From Enterobacter cancerogenus (GTDB lineage Bacteria > Pseudomonadota > Gammaproteobacteria > Enterobacterales > Enterobacteriaceae): 64,000 bases of DNA. The notes below the pieces were generated by a model that was given only the letters and a program-made list of their open reading frames with translations, did no database searches and was not told the DNA's origin. The stretch is taken from positions 3,100,001 through 3,164,000 of the forward strand of contig NZ_CP077290.1 in NCBI RefSeq assembly GCF_019047785.1, in the 5' to 3' direction. The position numbers and the translations under genes are program-made. Positions 27,424 through 35,757 of the stretch are shown piece after piece. Positions within the stretch are counted from its first letter, which is position 1; the number at the start of each line of letters is the position of its first letter.

Positions 27424-27499
27424 CCTGTTCCTGGTTTAAGCCATGTTATAAGTGTGGATATTCAGAGATAACGGATGATAAGTCAAACGTGGCGTTCAG
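27393..27499. repeat. Direct repeat copy A flanking the toxin/immunity-like pair
   Basis: These 107 bp match 28843-28949 at a constant offset of 1450 bp with about 11 mismatches. The stretch around GATATTCAGAGATAACGGAT is identical in both. Weaker similarity continues for roughly 27 bp to the left. Confidence 0.92.
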
Positions 27500-27534
27500 T
27501 TTCTGTTGAGCACTTCCCCAATTGTTCCTGCCTC

Positions 27535-27741
27535 TCACTTCGGTTGGATATAATCTGCCACCTGACTGGGTAACAGTGAAGGCATCGCAATAGTTCGCCC
27601 ATCATCATCAACAAATTCAACCATATAAGCCAGATGGGGTTTTTCATGTATCAATACTATGGCACCCAGCATACCTTTGGTTAACCCTTCCTCCGGCAAA
27701 TCTTCCGCTAACACTACCACTTCAAATTCTTCTCTTCTCAT
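27535..27741 (-). CDS. DUF4926-like protein, probable partner of the upstream DUF6883-like protein
   Basis: A 68-aa protein of the small beta-barrel-like DUF4926 type: FEVVVLAEDLPEEGLTKGMLGAIVLIHEKPHLAYMVEFVD followed by LLPSQVADYI. The ATG at 27741 is chosen. A TTG seven codons upstream would overlap the previous gene. It starts 10 bp after the stop of the DUF6883-like gene. From memory DUF4926 proteins often accompany DUF6883 proteins, so an antidote role is inferred, not shown. Confidence 0.75.
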   Translation of the reverse strand: MRREEFEVVVLAEDLPEEGLTKGMLGAIVLIHEKPHLAYMVEFVDDDGRTIAMPSLLPSQVADYIQPK

Positions 27742-27751
27742 AATCTGTATC

Positions 27752-28873
27752 TCACTTAACAAAAATCGTCGTCATGCGTGGAACGACGGCATCAGGTTCA
27801 TAAATCCAACCGCTGCGCACTATCACCGTCTCACCGTTAATGCCTAATATCGGCATGTCTACAGCCATTCGCTGCCCGTACTGGTTTGCTTCCAAAACTT
27901 TAGCTGGGGTGGTTAATATGCCCTCGCGGATTCTACTGGCTAACACATCTGAATTTGTCGGGTTATAACCCAGCGCCGACTGAAATACTCTCGCCTTATG
28001 CCCCCCAATTGGATGGGTAACATCTAAAGAGTAAGTTGATAGTTTTCTGTAATCTACAACGGCGTGTTCGGCATTGATTAATGCTCCTGATTCGGTTGTG
28101 AATCCATTGGCATATGGCGATGCAAACGACGGTATTTTGCTGTAGTTTGATAATCCACTTATTGTTCCTAACCGACCCAGGCCAAAGCCAGCGGCAACAG
28201 AAGCGCCGGCCATGATAATACCTTTGTTTTCCATCACTTGATCGTAACCTGCTGGTGCATCACCACCAAGTTGTTCCGCTGTTTGCCTAAAGCCTTCAAT
28301 GTTGCCGTTGTAGATTCCACCTGCCGCCAGTAATCGTCCGGCTGCTTTGCTGTTGATGGTTTTGGTGGCTTGTGCGTGCTGTATGGGAGCATCGGAATCA
28401 TGCTGTTTAATGGTCGGAGCGGGTTTTCGTCCCGGGTGTGCGTTCAGGCAATGTTCGTAAATATTTTGTACTTCCCGCTGGAAACTGTCGCTATAGCTGT
28501 CCATGAAACAGTCATAAACCAGATTACCGTCGTCATCGAAGAAGAAGGGGTTGCGGAAACGGTCCCACTTCTCTGCGGTGTTTACGCCAACCATCCAGCC
28601 CTGCTCAAGATTCCATTTTACTTCATCATAAAGGCCGTCGTATTCCGTGTGGTGCTTGCGTTTGTATGGTTGCGCCGCGAAGCGGTGGTATACGCCGTCA
28701 CGACGTTTGGGGATGGCGAAATGTTGAAAACGGGTTTGAGGGGCATATTTTAGATAATCCAGTTCGTAAAATACGCTCGCCATTTCCAGTGCATCGCGTG
28801 GCGTAAGGATGAACTGAATATCAGCCGGTGCTAAATCACAGCCAGCATCCCATTTCATGTAGAGTGTGAACAT
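27752..28873 (-). CDS. Toxin-like protein with C-terminal DUF6883-type domain
   Basis: The 373-aa protein has three visible parts. Residues 1-140 are an aromatic, charged N-terminal domain I do not recognise (WDAGCDLAPADIQF, YHRFAAQPYKRKHH). A linker to about 235 contains an Ala/Gly-rich hydrophobic stretch (GIIMAGASVAAGFGLG). Residues 265-373 resemble DUF6883, with INAEHAVVDYRKL, GGHKARVFQSALGY (290-303), YGQRMAVDMPI and a GWIYEPDAVVPRM end. No signal peptide is present. I chose the ATG at 28873 because AGCAGG lies 6 bp upstream, although in-frame starts exist at 28894 and 28936. The downstream DUF4926-like gene and the tip-plus-partner layout suggest a polymorphic toxin. Confidence 0.7.
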   Translation of the reverse strand: MFTLYMKWDAGCDLAPADIQFILTPRDALEMASVFYELDYLKYAPQTRFQHFAIPKRRDGVYHRFAAQPYKRKHHTEYDGLYDEVKWNLEQGWMVGVNTAEKWDRFRNPFFFDDDGNLVYDCFMDSYSDSFQREVQNIYEHCLNAHPGRKPAPTIKQHDSDAPIQHAQATKTINSKAAGRLLAAGGIYNGNIEGFRQTAEQLGGDAPAGYDQVMENKGIIMAGASVAAGFGLGRLGTISGLSNYSKIPSFASPYANGFTTESGALINAEHAVVDYRKLSTYSLDVTHPIGGHKARVFQSALGYNPTNSDVLASRIREGILTTPAKVLEANQYGQRMAVDMPILGINGETVIVRSGWIYEPDAVVPRMTTIFVK

Positions 28874-28949
28874 CCTGTTCCTGCTTAAAGACATGTTATT
28901 TTTGTGGATATTCAGAGATAACGGATGATAAGTCAAATGTGGCGTTCAG
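28843..28949. repeat. Direct repeat copy B, containing the start of the DUF6883-like gene
   Basis: This is the second copy of the 107-bp repeat. It contains about 75 bp of upstream region, the ribosome site, the ATG at 28873 and the first codons of the large island gene. It is therefore probably the original copy. Confidence 0.92.
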
Positions 28950-28986
28950 CTTTAGTGAACCCTGGAACAGGGGGAATGCACCAGGC

Positions 28987-29928
28987 CTACGGGGCCGAGG
29001 TATCTGTTGTGAGGCTTCGCGCATACATCCGTCCTTCGGCGGCTAGTGCGCGCAGGCTGGGATCCTGCTCGCGGTTGCGGGCAAAGACGATGGCGATCAA
29101 CTGCTGCATCTGATACGGCTGCGCCAGCTTCAGTAGCTGAACCGAGTTCTCATACACTTTCTTCATCCTCCCCGGCATCAGCGTAAAACCGACCCCCGCC
29201 TGCACCAGGCTCAACATAGAGAAAATGTCGTTCACGCGCGTGACGATTTCCGGCTCGAATCCGGCGATGTGGAACGCTTCCTGGAACCCGGCGTAGGTGG
29301 CGAACCCTTCTGCCAGCGCGACGAATTTCTGATCTTTATAATCACGCAGGTCGGCCAGCTCGCCGGTGTTGAGGGACGCAGACGCGGGTGCGGCAAGGAA
29401 AATATCGTCGTGGAACAGGGGAAGCACTTCAAGACTGTTACGATCGATATCGCTTTCGGAAATGGAGATTAAAATGGCGTCCAGCGAGCCTTCGTCCAGC
29501 ATGTGCAGCAACGTTTCGTTGGAGCCCATCGTCAGGTCCATCTCCAGATCCGGACGGCGCAGCTTCATGCCCATGATCAGGCGCGGTACGGTCTCCAGCG
29601 TTAGCGAATAAAGCGTGCCGACGCGCAGCCGCCCCTGACCTATACCGGCAATTTTACGGGACTCTTCCACGCCGCGCGCCATGACCTGCATCACCTCCTG
29701 GCAATACTCCAGCAGCGTCCAGGCGGAGGGGAGCGCAATCAGGTTGCGCCCCTTATGGGTGAAGAGCGGGCAGCGCACGTTCTCTTCCAGGGTGTGTAGC
29801 GCGCGGTGCACGCTGACGCCGCTGAGGCCCAGAGTTTCGGCGGTACGCGCGATATTGCCCTTCTCCATGAACGTCATGAAGATGCTGAGCTTGCGAAATG
29901 TAATGTCGCTCGTGGTATCGAAACTCAT
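28987..29928 (-). CDS. mdcR: LysR-type regulator of malonate utilisation
   Basis: This 313-aa LTTR has an N-terminal winged helix-turn-helix (FRKLSIFMTFMEKGNIARTAETLGLSGVSVHRALHTLE) and a periplasmic-binding-like effector domain from about residue 95. It matches malonate regulators of the mdc cluster and should activate mdcA-H in response to malonate. The ATG lies 15 bp after the yheS stop behind GGGAGGAG, so it may be read from the yheS transcript. The island lies between its 3' end and mdcH. Confidence 0.9.
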   Translation of the reverse strand: MSFDTTSDITFRKLSIFMTFMEKGNIARTAETLGLSGVSVHRALHTLEENVRCPLFTHKGRNLIALPSAWTLLEYCQEVMQVMARGVEESRKIAGIGQGRLRVGTLYSLTLETVPRLIMGMKLRRPDLEMDLTMGSNETLLHMLDEGSLDAILISISESDIDRNSLEVLPLFHDDIFLAAPASASLNTGELADLRDYKDQKFVALAEGFATYAGFQEAFHIAGFEPEIVTRVNDIFSMLSLVQAGVGFTLMPGRMKKVYENSVQLLKLAQPYQMQQLIAIVFARNREQDPSLRALAAEGRMYARSLTTDTSAP

Positions 29929-29943
29929 ACTCCTCCCGGCGGT

Positions 29944-31848
29944 TTAGTCGGCCTGTAGCATCGCTTCCAGCTGTTCCTGGGCGTCCAGCCACGCCATCTC
30001 ACACGCTTCGAGGCTGGATTTGGTTTTGGCCTGGGTTTGCAGGCAGTCCGTCAGCTCGGCCTTGCGGCTCTGATCGTACAGCTCGCTGTCGCCCAGCTTC
30101 TCTTCAACGGCCGCAAGCGTGGCGTTGAGCTTTTCCATCTCTTTTTCCAGGCGCGCGATCTCTTTACGCAGCGGTTGCGTCTGGGTGCGCAGTTCCGCTT
30201 CCCGGCGCTTCTGGTCTTTACGCGCCTGCGCGCTGTTGGCGTTGTCTTTTGCCGACTCGTCCGGCTGGTTTTCCTGCTTCTGCACGTCCGTCAGCCACTG
30301 CTGATAGTCTTCCAGGTCACCGTCGAACGGTTCGACCTTGCCGTCGTGCACCAGATAGAGATCGTCCGTGGTGGAGCGGATCAGGTGACGATCATGCGAG
30401 ACAACCACCAGCGCGCCTTCGAACTCAATCAGCGCTTCGGTCAGCGCCTGACGCATGTCGAGATCCAAGTGGTTGGTCGGTTCATCGAGCAGCAGCAGGT
30501 TCGGACGCTGCCAGACGATCAGCGCCAGCACCAGACGGGCTTTTTCACCCCCGGAGAAGCGCTCGGTATTCTCGGTGACTTTATCACCCTGGAAACCAAA
30601 CCCGCCGAGGTAGTCGCGCAGCTTCTGCTCCATCTCCTGCGGTGCCAGCCGCGCCAGGTGCTGAATCGGCGATTCATCCGCGCGTAAAAATTCCAGCTGG
30701 TGCTGGGCGAAGTAGCCAAGCTTAATGCCTTTCGCCAGACCGATTTCGCCGCTGACCGGGTTAAGCTCGCCCGCCAGCAGTTTGATCAGCGTTGATTTAC
30801 CGGCACCGTTACGCCCCAGCAGACCAATACGTGAACCCGGCACCAGGTTGAGCTTGATAGAGTCGAGAATCGTACGCTCGCCGTAGCCTGCGCTGACCTT
30901 TTCCATCTTCAGCAGCGGGTTAGGCAGGCTCTCCGGCGCGCGGAAGCTGAAGTGGAACGGGTTATCGACGTGCGCAGGCGCAATCATCTCCATGCGTTCC
31001 AGCATCTTAATGCGGCTTTGCGCCTGCTTGGCCTTCGAAGCTTTCGCTTTGAAACGGTCGACAAAGCTCTGCAGGTGCGCCACGCGCTGCTGCTGGCTTT
31101 CATACATCGATTGTTGCTGGGCAAGACGCGTTGCGCGCTGGCGCTCGAAGGAGCTGTAGTTGCCGGTGTATTCGAACATCGTTTGCTGTTCGATATGGAT
31201 AATTTTATCCACCACCGGATCGAGGAAGTCGCGGTCGTGGGAAATCAGAATCAGAGTGCCCTGATAGCTCTTGAGCCACTTCTCCAGCCAAATAACCGCA
31301 TCGAGATCGAGGTGGTTGGTCGGTTCATCAAGCAGCAGTAAATCAGAGCGGCAAATCAGCGCCTGCGCCAGGTTAAGGCGCATACGCCAGCCGCCGGAGA
31401 AGTCGCTCACCGGGCGTTCGAGCTGGTCGTTGCTAAAGCCGAGGCCGTGCAGCAGGCTGGAGGCGCGGGAGCGGATGGTCCACGCGTCGATGGCGTCCAG
31501 CTTGCCGTGAACGGTGGCGATGGCGTGGCCGTCGTTGCGCTCGTTTGCGGCATTGAGCTCCGCTTCCAGCTTGCGGTATTCGCGGTCGCCGTCAATCACA
31601 TAGTCGAGCGCCGGTTCGCTCAGCGCGGGCGTCTCCTGGTTAACCCAGGCGAGTTGCCAGTTTCCGGGGTAGGTAAAGTTCCCGCCGTCAGCGCTAATCT
31701 CGTTTTTCAGCAGCGCCAGCAGGGTGGATTTACCGCAGCCGTTTTTGCCGACCAGCCCGACCTTCTGGCCAGGGTTAATGGTGGCAGTGGCGTTGTCCAG
31801 CAGGACGCGCACGCCGCGACGAATTTGTAACGAGGAGAAAACAATCAT
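29944..31848 (-). CDS. yheS: ABC-F family ATPase YheS
   Basis: YheS is a soluble ABC-F protein with two ATPase cassettes and no membrane domain, thought to act on ribosomes. The first Walker A is GKNGCGKST and the signature SDFSGGWRMRLNLAQAL. The second Walker A is GRNGAGKST and the signature RFSGGEKARLVLAL. Each has LLLDEPTNHLD. A charged linker separates the cassettes, and a coiled-coil C-terminus (EIARLEKEMEKLNATLAAVEEK) follows. The 634 aa match the family length. It is divergent from kefG, as in E. coli. Confidence 0.96.
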   Translation of the reverse strand: MIVFSSLQIRRGVRVLLDNATATINPGQKVGLVGKNGCGKSTLLALLKNEISADGGNFTYPGNWQLAWVNQETPALSEPALDYVIDGDREYRKLEAELNAANERNDGHAIATVHGKLDAIDAWTIRSRASSLLHGLGFSNDQLERPVSDFSGGWRMRLNLAQALICRSDLLLLDEPTNHLDLDAVIWLEKWLKSYQGTLILISHDRDFLDPVVDKIIHIEQQTMFEYTGNYSSFERQRATRLAQQQSMYESQQQRVAHLQSFVDRFKAKASKAKQAQSRIKMLERMEMIAPAHVDNPFHFSFRAPESLPNPLLKMEKVSAGYGERTILDSIKLNLVPGSRIGLLGRNGAGKSTLIKLLAGELNPVSGEIGLAKGIKLGYFAQHQLEFLRADESPIQHLARLAPQEMEQKLRDYLGGFGFQGDKVTENTERFSGGEKARLVLALIVWQRPNLLLLDEPTNHLDLDMRQALTEALIEFEGALVVVSHDRHLIRSTTDDLYLVHDGKVEPFDGDLEDYQQWLTDVQKQENQPDESAKDNANSAQARKDQKRREAELRTQTQPLRKEIARLEKEMEKLNATLAAVEEKLGDSELYDQSRKAELTDCLQTQAKTKSSLEACEMAWLDAQEQLEAMLQAD

Positions 31849-31882
31849 AGAAGCGCCGTATGTTCCGACTATGTTAATTTGT

Positions 31883-31895
31883 CATTATGATAATG
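31883..31895. promoter_or_regulatory. Palindrome in the yheS/kefG divergent region
   Basis: CATTATGATAATG is a perfect 6-1-6 inverted repeat, 34 bp upstream of yheS and 91 bp upstream of kefG. It may be an operator or overlap a yheS -10 element. The binding protein is unknown. Confidence 0.35.
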
Positions 31896-31986
31896 TAAGG
31901 TGTGGACCATTTGCCGCCGCACCGGGCCGCCATGGTAGCCCAAAACAACAACGATACACAAAAACAGAAACAGGACCGGGAGGGGA

Positions 31987-32541
31987 ATGATGTCTCAGAC
32001 AGCCAAAGTGCTGCTGCTGTATGCCCATCCGGAATCTCAGGACTCGGTGGCGAACCGGGTGCTGCTTAAGCCGGCGACACAGCTCAGCAACGTAACAGTG
32101 CACGATCTCTACGCGCACTATCCTGATTTCTTTATTGATATTCCCCACGAGCAGGAACTGCTGCGTCAGCATGACGTTATCGTGTTCCAGCATCCGCTTT
32201 ATACCTATAGCTGCCCGGCGCTGCTGAAAGAGTGGCTGGACCGCGTGCTCAGCCGGGGCTTTTCAAGTGGGGTAGGGGGCAACCAGCTGGCGGGAAAGTA
32301 CTGGCGTAGCGTGATTACCACCGGGGAGCCGGAAAGCGCCTACCGTCACGATGGTCTCAACCGCTATCCGATGAGCGATATCCTGCGCCCGTTTGAGCTG
32401 ACGGCAGCGATGTGCCGTATGCACTGGCTGAGCCCAATTATTGTCTACTGGGCGCGACGTCAGGATCCGAAGGCGCTGGCGAGCCATGCCAAAGCGTATG
32501 GCGACTGGCTGGCATCGCCGATTCAGGCGGGAGGACGCTGA
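31987..32541 (+). CDS. kefG: KefG, ancillary subunit of the KefB potassium efflux system
   Basis: KefG is a flavodoxin-like (NAD(P)H quinone oxidoreductase-type) cytosolic protein needed for full KefB activity. The 184 aa include [13 protein letters not shown] at the N-terminus, [22 protein letters not shown] and [14 protein letters not shown]. Two ATG codons in tandem follow GGGAGGGG. It overlaps kefB by 1 bp. Confidence 0.95.
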   Translation: MMSQTAKVLLLYAHPESQDSVANRVLLKPATQLSNVTVHDLYAHYPDFFIDIPHEQELLRQHDVIVFQHPLYTYSCPALLKEWLDRVLSRGFSSGVGGNQLAGKYWRSVITTGEPESAYRHDGLNRYPMSDILRPFELTAAMCRMHWLSPIIVYWARRQDPKALASHAKAYGDWLASPIQAGGR

Positions 32542-34346
32542 TGGAAGGTTCCAATTTACTGTTAGCCGGCGTGCTCTTTTTATTTGCGGCGGTCGTTGCC
32601 GTGCCGCTGGCTGCCCGGATCGGCATCGGTGCGGTGCTGGGCTATCTGCTGGCGGGTATCGCCATCGGCCCCTGGGGGCTGGGATTCATCAGCGACGTGG
32701 ATGAAATCCTCCACTTCTCCGAGCTGGGCGTGGTGTTCCTGATGTTCATCATCGGCCTTGAGCTGAACCCGTCCAAGCTGTGGCAGCTTCGGCGCTCGAT
32801 CTTCGGCGTGGGGGCCGCGCAGGTGTTATGCAGCGCCGCGATACTTGCCGTGCTGCTAATGCTGACGGACTTTTCGTGGCAGGCCGCCGTCATTGGCGGG
32901 ATCGGGCTGGCGATGTCCTCCACCGCGATGGCACTGCAGCTGATGCGCGATAAAGGCATGAACCGCAACGAAGCAGGCCAACTGGGCTTTTCGGTGCTGC
33001 TGTTCCAGGACTTGGCGGTTATCCCGGCACTGGCGCTGGTGCCGCTGCTCGCGGGATCGGGTGATGACAGTTTCGACTGGGTCAAAATCTCCATGAAGGT
33101 GCTCGCCTTTGCGGGCATGTTGATTGGTGGACGCTTTTTATTACGCCCGGTGTTTCGGTTTATTGCCGCCTCCGGCGTGCGCGAGGTATTTACCGCCGCG
33201 ACGCTGCTGCTGGTACTTGGCTCGGCGCTGTTTATGGATGCGCTGGGGCTGTCGATGGCGCTCGGGACATTTATCGCAGGCGTGCTTCTGGCGGAAAGCG
33301 AGTACCGCCACGAGCTGGAAACGGCCATCGATCCATTCAAAGGCCTGCTGTTAGGGCTGTTCTTTATTTCGGTGGGCATGGCGCTCAACCTTGGCGTGCT
33401 CTATACCCATCTGCTGTGGGTGATAATGAGCGTGGCCGTGCTGGTGGCGGTGAAAACGCTGGTGCTGTATGTGCTGGCGCGCATTTACGGGCTGCGCAGT
33501 TCGGAGAGAATGCAGTTCGCCAGCGTGCTGAGCCAGGGCGGTGAATTCGCGTTTGTGCTGTTCTCGACGGCATCGTCGCAGAAGCTGTTTAAAGACGACC
33601 AGATGGCGCTGCTGCTGGTGACGGTGACGCTGTCGATGATGACCACACCGCTGCTGATGAAGCTGGTGGATAAACTGCTGTCGCGCCGACTGAACCCGGT
33701 GGACGACGAAGCGGAAACCCCGTGGGTGGAGGACGATAAACCGCAGGTGATTATCGTGGGTTTTGGTCGCTTCGGGCAGGTGATTGGCCGCCTGTTAATG
33801 GCCAACAAAAAGCGTATCACCGTACTGGAGCGGGATATCAGCGCGGTGAATCTGATGCGAAAATATGGCTATAAGGTTTACTACGGCGATGCCACGCAGC
33901 TTGAACTGCTGCGCTCCGCCGGTGCGGAAGCGGCGGAATCGATCGTTATCACCTGTAACGATCCGGAAGACACGATGAAGCTGGTGGAACTGTGCCAGCA
34001 GCATTTCCCGCACCTGCACATTCTGGCGCGTGCGCGCGGACGTGTGGAAGCTCACGAACTTTTGCAGGCGGGTGTGAAACACTTCTCCCGCGAAACCTTC
34101 TCAAGCGCCCTGGAGTTGGGGCGTAAAGCGCTGGTGTCGCTGGGGATGCATCCTCACCAGGCCCAGCGCGCACAGATGCACTTCCGCAGGCTTGATATGC
34201 GCATGCTGCGCGAGCTGATGCCGGTGCATTCAGATACGGCGCAGATCTCCCGCGTGCGGGAAGCGCGTCGCGAGCTGGAAGAAATTTTTCAGCGCGAGAT
34301 GCAGCAGGAACGACGCCAGCTCGACGGCTGGGATGAATTTGAATAA
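32541..34346 (+). CDS. kefB: Glutathione-regulated potassium/proton antiporter KefB
   Basis: KefB is a CPA2-family K+/H+ antiporter kept closed by glutathione and opened by glutathione adducts, acidifying the cell against electrophiles. About 12 membrane helices fill residues 1-375 ([30 protein letters not shown]). A cytosolic KTN/TrkA-N domain starts near residue 400 ([18 protein letters not shown]). The ATG at 32541, overlapping the kefG stop, gives 601 aa, the E. coli length. A longer frame inside kefG is rejected. Confidence 0.96.
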   Translation: MEGSNLLLAGVLFLFAAVVAVPLAARIGIGAVLGYLLAGIAIGPWGLGFISDVDEILHFSELGVVFLMFIIGLELNPSKLWQLRRSIFGVGAAQVLCSAAILAVLLMLTDFSWQAAVIGGIGLAMSSTAMALQLMRDKGMNRNEAGQLGFSVLLFQDLAVIPALALVPLLAGSGDDSFDWVKISMKVLAFAGMLIGGRFLLRPVFRFIAASGVREVFTAATLLLVLGSALFMDALGLSMALGTFIAGVLLAESEYRHELETAIDPFKGLLLGLFFISVGMALNLGVLYTHLLWVIMSVAVLVAVKTLVLYVLARIYGLRSSERMQFASVLSQGGEFAFVLFSTASSQKLFKDDQMALLLVTVTLSMMTTPLLMKLVDKLLSRRLNPVDDEAETPWVEDDKPQVIIVGFGRFGQVIGRLLMANKKRITVLERDISAVNLMRKYGYKVYYGDATQLELLRSAGAEAAESIVITCNDPEDTMKLVELCQQHFPHLHILARARGRVEAHELLQAGVKHFSRETFSSALELGRKALVSLGMHPHQAQRAQMHFRRLDMRMLRELMPVHSDTAQISRVREARRELEEIFQREMQQERRQLDGWDEFE

Positions 34347-34359
34347 AGGGTAACGAAAG

Positions 34360-34560
34360 ATGGCTGTACGTAAACGCTTTATCGCGGGCGCAAAATGCCC
34401 ATCCTGCCAGGCGCAAGATACGCTGGCCATGTGGCGTGAAAATAATATCGATATTGTTGAGTGTGTTAAGTGCGGCCATCAGATGCGCGAGGCTGACAAA
34501 GAGGCCCGCGATCACGTTCGCAAAGAAGAGCAAGTGATCGGCATTTTTCATCCGGACTAG
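34360..34560 (+). CDS. yheV: Zinc-ribbon protein YheV
   Basis: This 66-aa protein has two CxxC pairs, CPSC at about residues 15-18 and CVKC near residue 38, forming a likely zinc ribbon. The function is unknown. It lies 13 bp after kefB and is probably in the kefGB-yheV operon, as in E. coli. Confidence 0.92.
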   Translation: MAVRKRFIAGAKCPSCQAQDTLAMWRENNIDIVECVKCGHQMREADKEARDHVRKEEQVIGIFHPD

Positions 34561-34613
34561 CGATATGCCCTGAGTTTTTTTAAGCTAAAGGGTACACGGG
34601 TGCAGATTTCCGC

Positions 34614-34619
34614 TACAAT
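34614..34619 (+). promoter_or_regulatory. slyD -10 element
   Basis: TACAAT lies 36 bp before the slyD ATG, in the 94-bp space after yheV. No good -35 is seen. Confidence 0.5.
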
Positions 34620-34654
34620 CTGCGCCAGTAATTTTCCCACGCTCAGGAGATATC

Positions 34655-35248
34655 ATGAAAGTAGCAAAAGACCTGGTGGTCAGCCTGGCCTATCAGGTAC
34701 GTACAGAAGACGGTGTGTTGGTTGATGAGTCTCCGGTGAGTGCGCCGCTGGACTACCTGCATGGTCACGGTTCCCTGATCTCCGGCCTGGAAACCGCGCT
34801 GGAAGGTCATGAAGTTGGCGATAAATTTGACGTTGCTGTTGGCGCAAACGACGCTTACGGCCAGTACGACGACAACCTGGTTCAGCGCGTTCCTAAAGAC
34901 GTGTTCATGGGCGTTGACGAGCTGCAGGTTGGCATGCGCTTCCTGGCTGAAACTGACCAGGGTCCAGTACCGGTTGAGATCACTGAAGTTGAAGACGACC
35001 ACGTTGTGGTTGACGGCAACCACATGCTGGCTGGCCAGAACCTGAAGTTCAACGTTGAAGTTGTTGCGATCCGTGAAGCAACCGAAGAAGAACTGGCTCA
35101 TGGCCACGTTCACGGTGCGAACGGTCACGACCATGACCACGATCACGGTCATGACGGCTGCTGCGGTGGTCACGGCCACGATCACGACCATGGTCACGAG
35201 CACGGTAAAGGTGGTTGCGGCGGCAATGGTGGCTGCGGCTGCCATTAA
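34655..35248 (+). CDS. slyD: FKBP-type peptidyl-prolyl isomerase and metallochaperone SlyD
   Basis: SlyD is a cytosolic prolyl isomerase with chaperone activity that also supplies nickel for hydrogenase maturation. The N-terminal FKBP part (YLHGHGSLISGLETALEG) is interrupted by the insert-in-flap chaperone domain. The C-terminal tail is rich in His, Cys and Gly (repeated HDHDH units and CGGNGGCGCH) for metal binding. The 197 aa are close to E. coli SlyD. Confidence 0.97.
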   Translation: MKVAKDLVVSLAYQVRTEDGVLVDESPVSAPLDYLHGHGSLISGLETALEGHEVGDKFDVAVGANDAYGQYDDNLVQRVPKDVFMGVDELQVGMRFLAETDQGPVPVEITEVEDDHVVVDGNHMLAGQNLKFNVEVVAIREATEEELAHGHVHGANGHDHDHDHGHDGCCGGHGHDHDHGHEHGKGGCGGNGGCGCH

Positions 35249-35265
35249 TTCCGATACGCGGAAAA

Positions 35266-35296
35266 TAAAAAAGCGGGATTGTTATCCCGCTTTTTT
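35266..35296. terminator. Bidirectional terminator between slyD and slyX
   Basis: An A-rich tract, stem AAGCGGGAT/ATCCCGCTT with a TGTT loop, and T7. It can serve both convergent genes. Confidence 0.92.
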
Positions 35297-35302
35297 TACG
35301 CC

Positions 35303-35521
35303 TCAATAATGAGGTGGGGGCGTCTCTTCAGACTGAGAGGCAATGTGCGATGACTGCGTGGCCTTCACCTTTTCAGTGAGCAGTCGCATCAGGTCCCTGA
35401 GTTTTGCCATTTCCAGTTCGTGCGCAGTCACCGTCTGGTTAAGCTCTTCGATGGTGATGTCCTGAAAAGCCAGGCGGCTTTCCAGTTCAGCCAGTCTCGC
35501 TTCAATCATTGTGTCCTTCAT
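35303..35521 (-). CDS. slyX: SlyX protein
   Basis: This 72-aa coiled-coil protein ([25 protein letters not shown], heptad-like) ends in the family's PPPHY. The function is unknown. Of two consecutive ATG codons, 35521 has the better spacing to GAGG (6 bp) and gives the E. coli length. It converges with slyD and is divergent from fkpA. Confidence 0.93.
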   Translation of the reverse strand: MKDTMIEARLAELESRLAFQDITIEELNQTVTAHELEMAKLRDLMRLLTEKVKATQSSHIASQSEETPPPHY

Positions 35522-35615
35522 CATTCACCTCGTTTATATCTAACGCTTTCGTGGGCCAGCGGCGGCGAAGTTTAACTGAGTTTATCCTTAAGTACAGTAT
35601 CCATCCCCTTGGCAA

Positions 35616-35644
35616 GAAACTTATTTAAACAAAAATAGTCTGAA
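35616..35644 (+). promoter_or_regulatory. Sigma-E type promoter of fkpA
   Basis: -35 GAAACTT (35616-35622), a 16-bp spacer, then -10 TCTGAA (35639-35644). This fits the RpoE consensus GGAACTT-N16-TCTGA. fkpA of E. coli is a known RpoE envelope stress gene. The leader to the ATG would be about 105 nt. Confidence 0.85.
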
Positions 35645-35757
35645 AAGAGGCGAGAATTGGAAGTGTCTGTCTGTAGATTTCTTCCGCAACGATTTATAGT
35701 ACGTCACTCATTTACGTTTAATGCTGGGGTGAGAGTCCCCAGGCCCTGGAGATATGG

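Noticed and set aside
28370..28753. 127-codon plus-strand frame opposite the DUF6883-like gene
   Set aside because: Antisense to a gene with a good ribosome site and domain match. Hydrophobic but without any supporting signal.
26100..28986. Insertion sequence or integrase behind the island
   Set aside because: No transposase or integrase frame and no terminal inverted repeats with target duplication are visible. The only flanking structure is the internal 107-bp repeat and the split REP.
29232..29947. Several short frames on both strands inside mdcR
   Set aside because: They are shadows of the LysR gene, and none has a plausible start or family.
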